Positions 59,872-64,000 of a stretch of 64,000 nucleotides of DNA are shown in pieces. Under the pieces are notes generated by a model. The model was not told the DNA's origin. It saw nothing but the letters and a program-made list of their open reading frames with translations, and did not search any database. The first letter of the stretch is position 1. The number at the start of each line of letters is the position of its first letter. Source of the stretch: Galbula dea (Eukaryota > Chordata > Aves > Piciformes > Galbulidae); assembly GCA_013399015.1 (NCBI GenBank), contig VWZX01006417.1, positions 755,316 to 819,315 of the forward strand, written 5' to 3'. A program made the translations under genes and the position numbers.

Positions 59872-60268
59872 TCACAGAATCCTGAAGGTTGGAAGAGACC
59901 TTGAAGATCATCAAGTCCAATCAGCAACCTAGCACCACCATGCCACTAACCATGGCCCTAAGGACCACAGCTAGATGGTTTTTGAAGCCCTCCAGGGATG
60001 GTGACTCCACCAGTGCCCTGGAAAGCCTGGGCCAATGCCTAACAACTCTTGCTGGCAAGAAATCGTTCCTGATCTCCAATCTAAACCTCCCCTGGTGCAA
60101 CTTGAGGCCATTGCCTCTTGTCCTATCCCTGGGAACCCAGGAGAAGAGACCAACCCCAGCCTGGCTGCCACCTCCTTTCAGGTAGGTGTAGAGAGAGCTA
60201 AGGTCTCCCCTGACCCTCCTCAGCCTAACCAACCCCAGTTCCCTCAGCTGCTCTTCAATCTCCCCTAT
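59872..60268 (-). mobile_element. CR1 LINE 3' fragment
   Basis: BACE2 intron 1. Antisense copy from cagaatcctgaaggttggaa to ccccagttccctcagctgct. Closely matches the copy 1.94 kb to the right. Confidence 0.9.
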
Positions 60269-61812
60269 CAGAAAGAGATGGTAAGAGCAGCAAACACTAG
60301 AAGAGGGCAATTGCTTCCTTTGGTGACAGTGTGGTGTCAGACTAGCTTCAAATGATTGTAAGTTCTCACCCTAGGCAGTAAGAGAACATTGCTCCCCAGA
60401 AAAACATTAAGAAATTAAGAATTTTCCTGTAGCAGGGAGTGAGAATGAGACAAAACTACAGCCTCAGTGAAGTGTATCCCTCATTTTCCATCAAGCAGAG
60501 ACAAGCCATTACCATTTATCTTGCAACCCCACAAGCCAGAGACAGATTTCAAACCCAAAAGGACATCTCTATGTTCACCTGGCTCCAGGAGCTGAGGCTT
60601 GAAAAGAAAAGCAGAAACTCTGAGGCATGGCTTGCAATAAAACCCCAAAGTTTGCCACATGCATCATTTCCAGGATATCTAAAGCCTGACATTTTTTTTC
60701 CAGCTACCTAGCAAAAGGAAGAACTATTTGGTTTTGCCTCCTCTCTGGGATAGAAACCATATTAAAAATAAATAACAAAAAAGCAGCTGTGATGTGTGCA
60801 TCTATCAGGGCCAACAAAAGTTGCCTCCAAGGGATGCTGCAGGGCGTAAATTAGCCTTTCCAAGGCAGTCTGTGATGCTTGAGTAATGGGCACTATACAT
60901 CAGCTGCATAAATACATCTCTTGCCCTAGCTTCAGTTCTATGCATGACACCAACCAAAAAAAACCCAGCAACCAAAACCTCAAGCCCTAAATATGAGACA
61001 GATCAAAGATATTTTACCCCTATGCCTGAAATACAGAGTTACCATCCCAGAATTCACAAACCACTGAAGAAAAAGGTCAATGTACTCCTCATGGGAGAGA
61101 GCAAATCAGCATTTCCAGAAGAAAATAAGATATCCTCCATCCCCTCTCCCCCCCAAAAAAATTAAATAATACTAAAAATACAAAGATAATAGAAAGGCAG
61201 CTAACCATGCAAGTGCCCAAGTGCCAGCCCACACGGACACAGCAGCATTCACATGACAGCTCACTATTGAGGCTGACATTCTCTAGCTGCATGTTTGTGC
61301 CTAATGAGATGCAGGCAGACACTGATTTATTGTAGTCTTCACAATAGTGCCAGTGATTAGCAGCTCATTTTGGGGTGGTTATAACTTACTGAGTCTCTCT
61401 TTCTCTCCTGGCTACCCTTTGGGTTTGAATTTTCTTCAGGTCTCATTAAGAACCACTTTCATGTTGGCACTGCTGGAGCCTACTTTATCCTGGACTGTCT
61501 GCTGCTGGTTTAATGGTGCTGTTGGGGGAGCTTCAGGCAAGTTCTGGTGAGTCACAAAGTGAAGAAGCCATGGTCCTGCTCCCTCTTCAGAGGTCAGCAC
61601 TCCTCCCTCCCAAAAGGCTGTGCAGTCACTCCCCAGCCTCTGCATTTCACTGCTCAGCTGACTAACAAAACCTGAAACCAAGGGCAGCTCAACTTCATTC
61701 ACTGAGCTCTGCATTGGGACAGCTGGAGAGTGGTCACAGCTCTCTCTGCCTTTCCCTTTCTACCACAGGGACAGATGACCCTGATGCCAAAGTAGAGCCA
61801 ACAGCAGTGGTA

Positions 61813-62230
61813 GAGTCACAGAATCATAAAGGATGGAAAAGACCTTGAAGATTATCAAGTTCAATCACCAACCTAGCACCACCATGCCACTAAACCATGG
61901 CCCTAAGGACCACAGCTGGATGGCTTTGGAAGCCCTCCAGGGATGGTGACTCCACCAGTGCCCTGGGCAGCCTGGGCCAATGCCTAACAACTCTTGCTGG
62001 CAAGAAATCGTTCCTGATCTCCAATCTAAACCTCCCCTGGTGCAACTTGAGGCCATTGCCTCTTGTCCTATCACTGGGAATGAAAGAGAACAGACCAACC
62101 TCCACCTGGCTCCCACCTCCTTTCAGGTAGTTGTAGAGAGAGCTAAGGTCTCCCCTGAGCCTCCTCTTCTTCAGCCTAACCAACCCCAGTTCCCTCAGCT
62201 GCTCCTCATCAGCCTTCTTCTCCAGCTGCC
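61813..62230 (-). mobile_element. CR1 LINE 3' fragment
   Basis: BACE2 intron 1. Antisense copy from cagaatcataaaggatggaa to ccccagttccctcagctgct; long near-identical blocks shared with 59.9 kb (ctaacaactcttgctggcaa, aatcgttcctgatctccaat). Confidence 0.9.
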
Positions 62231-63750
62231 TCCTTGTGAAGCCCCAGAGATGGCAAATCAGAGCTGTCATGGGCAGGTGGAGCAGGTTCTTTGGGTTTCT
62301 TCCAGCCAGGGAGTGATTCATGCCCTGTCACTAGGAGTTGATTACTCAGTGATTACCCTGCTTTGGCAGATGAAGTCAGAGTTTGTGAAAGCTGAGGTCA
62401 GGACGACACGGCCGAATGAAGCTAGGAAGGAAAAACTGCCCAAAGACTGCTGACTGACCACGTGCCCAGCATTAAAAACAATGAAAAACTACCTTCCTTT
62501 TGGGTTTGGAGGCACAGAAGAAAGCCCTAGGTGTTCTTTTGAGTGTGCTTTCCAATTTCAATTTCAGACCTACAGAGCAGAAAGCAGAGAGCAAATGCAA
62601 AGAAGGCAGCTGTTTTCCTCCTGAAGGTCACCTCCACCACAGTGGTGGGACATAAAACCTTGCACCTAATATTCTACCTGGAGATTATTTTGCTGGATGC
62701 ATTTCCTAGATGGAAATAGTGTTGTTATCATTAATAAGAGTTTCTGAAACATCTCCAGCTAGAGAGAAGCAAACATCCACCTCTGCCATTACAAACTTCC
62801 AGAGGAAACCTGACACTCCAGCTCTATGCCATTAACTTGTGCTCATAAATAGAAACAAATCCCAACCTGCAATGAACACTGAAAGCAAGAAGCCACCTTA
62901 GGCCATGCATTTTTTATTTTTTCCCCCTCTTAAGGGGTAGAGACACTGAAAAAACCCCTCAGTAGTAATGATTTCTTTCAACTGGAAGTCAAAGACATTG
63001 TCAATACTTCAAGGATCCCTCAAACTTTCCAGTGCTTGATTTAGCACTAACATCAAACAGCACCTACTGTTTATTATGCTGCCTCAATAATTTAACTTAG
63101 CACTATGTCTTTAATATTTTTAAGCTTTCCATGGCTAAATATTGTTGCATTTTGAGATCAGAAGAAAAATAAATTGCCTATTGATCTGTCCTATATATTT
63201 TTTTCCCTTCATTCAGCAAATCTTCATGTGTCTGTTGCTCAGGCACCTGCCCTAGCTGCTACAGCAGGCAATGTCAATGCCTCATTTAACTGCCTGGTGA
63301 ACAGCAATTTGCAGTTACCCCATCATGCATTCAGAAAGGGAGTTCCTCCACATTTTCAGAGCAAACTGATAAAATGTGGCAATCATTCCATTGTTCTGTT
63401 GCACAGAGCTTGGCAGCATCCTCTAGCAGGGACAGATATTGCCTCTGTTTTGATCCACACCTTCCTCAGTCTAAGCTTCTATTTCCTGTCTGAGTTTGAG
63501 GTCAGGAGTTCTTGGTAACTTTCAGAAACATAGACAAAACAAATCCCATGGGCTCCAAGTGCATAATTCATTCCTCTGAAGCAGCTCTCTGCATGCTTTA
63601 GCATACCCAGCCTTTTCCAGGTGGGAATCCTAAGGCTGGCACGCAAGCCTGAAGCGCTGCTGCTGTGCTTCCCTGAATAACCCACCCTGAGCTCAGGAGA
63701 ATCTTCAGCCCCACTAAAAACTGGCCCATGGAAAAATCCAAGGTGGTTTG

Positions 63751-64000
63751 GGTTGTTTTTTTTTTTGGGGGGGGAGGTTTCAGGTTAATGGGTCTGACTT
63801 TTCAGGTCAAGCAATAAGGTTTCACCACTGGACAGAAAAAAGGAGGCTGCGAAAATGTATCAAGGTCTCCATCGGTGCTTTATCTGAAGCACAGGGGAAA
63901 AAACAAAACCAACAACAAACCAACCAAACCAAAACACAACAAAAACCCCCCACACCACAGGAAAAAAAAAGAAAGAAAAAAGAGAGGAGGAGACAAAAGG
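63751..64000. repeat. Low-complexity T/G then A-rich DNA
   Basis: gttttttttttttggggggg at about 63755, and from 63895 on A/C and then A/G-rich sequence (accaacaacaaaccaaccaa, gaaagaaaaaagagaggagg). Confidence 0.7.

Larger units (their letters stand above)
58784..64000 (-). other. BACE2: BACE2 intron 1 (part)
   Basis: From the exon 2 acceptor to the window edge. Two similar CR1 copies (59.9, 61.8 kb) and A-rich or T/G homopolymer stretches near 63.75 and 63.9-64.0 kb. No GC-rich first exon and no GTPPQK coding were found, so exon 1 lies further right. Confidence 0.75.

Noticed and set aside
1..64000. CRISPR arrays, phage genes, bacterial operons, tRNA or rRNA genes
   Set aside because: No regularly spaced repeats, no prokaryotic gene layout and no conserved RNA signatures were seen; the sequence is vertebrate throughout.

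Overview
The window is vertebrate nuclear DNA, almost certainly from a bird. It has intron-rich genes with GT-AG splicing, about twenty fragments of the avian CR1 LINE covering roughly a tenth of the sequence, and the syntenic block MX - FAM3B - BACE2 (human chromosome 21q22.3). The density and uniformity of one CR1 subfamily suggest a CR1-rich lineage such as woodpeckers and allies; this is inference and the species is not shown directly.

All three genes lie on the minus strand, so transcription runs right to left. (1) 67-14440: the interferon-induced dynamin-like GTPase Mx. One non-coding first exon and 13 coding exons join to an uninterrupted 698-residue protein with all GTPase motifs. Its promoter at about 14.47-14.51 kb carries two interferon-stimulated response elements. 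(2) 18237-26633: FAM3B (PANDER), a secreted cytokine-like protein. Eight coding exons join to exactly 235 residues and start in a CpG-rich promoter at 26.4-26.9 kb. (3) 38488-58783 and beyond: BACE2, a membrane aspartyl protease. Exons 2-9 are present (414 residues, both catalytic Asp motifs, the transmembrane segment and the C-terminus). Exon 1 lies past the right edge.

Every exon was placed by reading the minus strand. Splice phases agree through all three genes, so none looks like a pseudogene. The rest is intron and intergenic DNA: CR1 copies (one nested pair), a probable solo retroviral LTR in Mx intron 1, two long purine/pyrimidine tracts in Mx introns, microsatellites, two short tandem duplications, and a cluster of RFX/X-box-like motifs in BACE2 intron 8.

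The genes do not form an operon or a shared pathway; each appears to have its own promoter. I found no new multi-gene system, no rRNA, tRNA or CRISPR, and no intact transposon. The most interesting signals are regulatory (ISRE pair, X-box cluster, LTR in intron 1) and structural (purine minisatellite, nested CR1).
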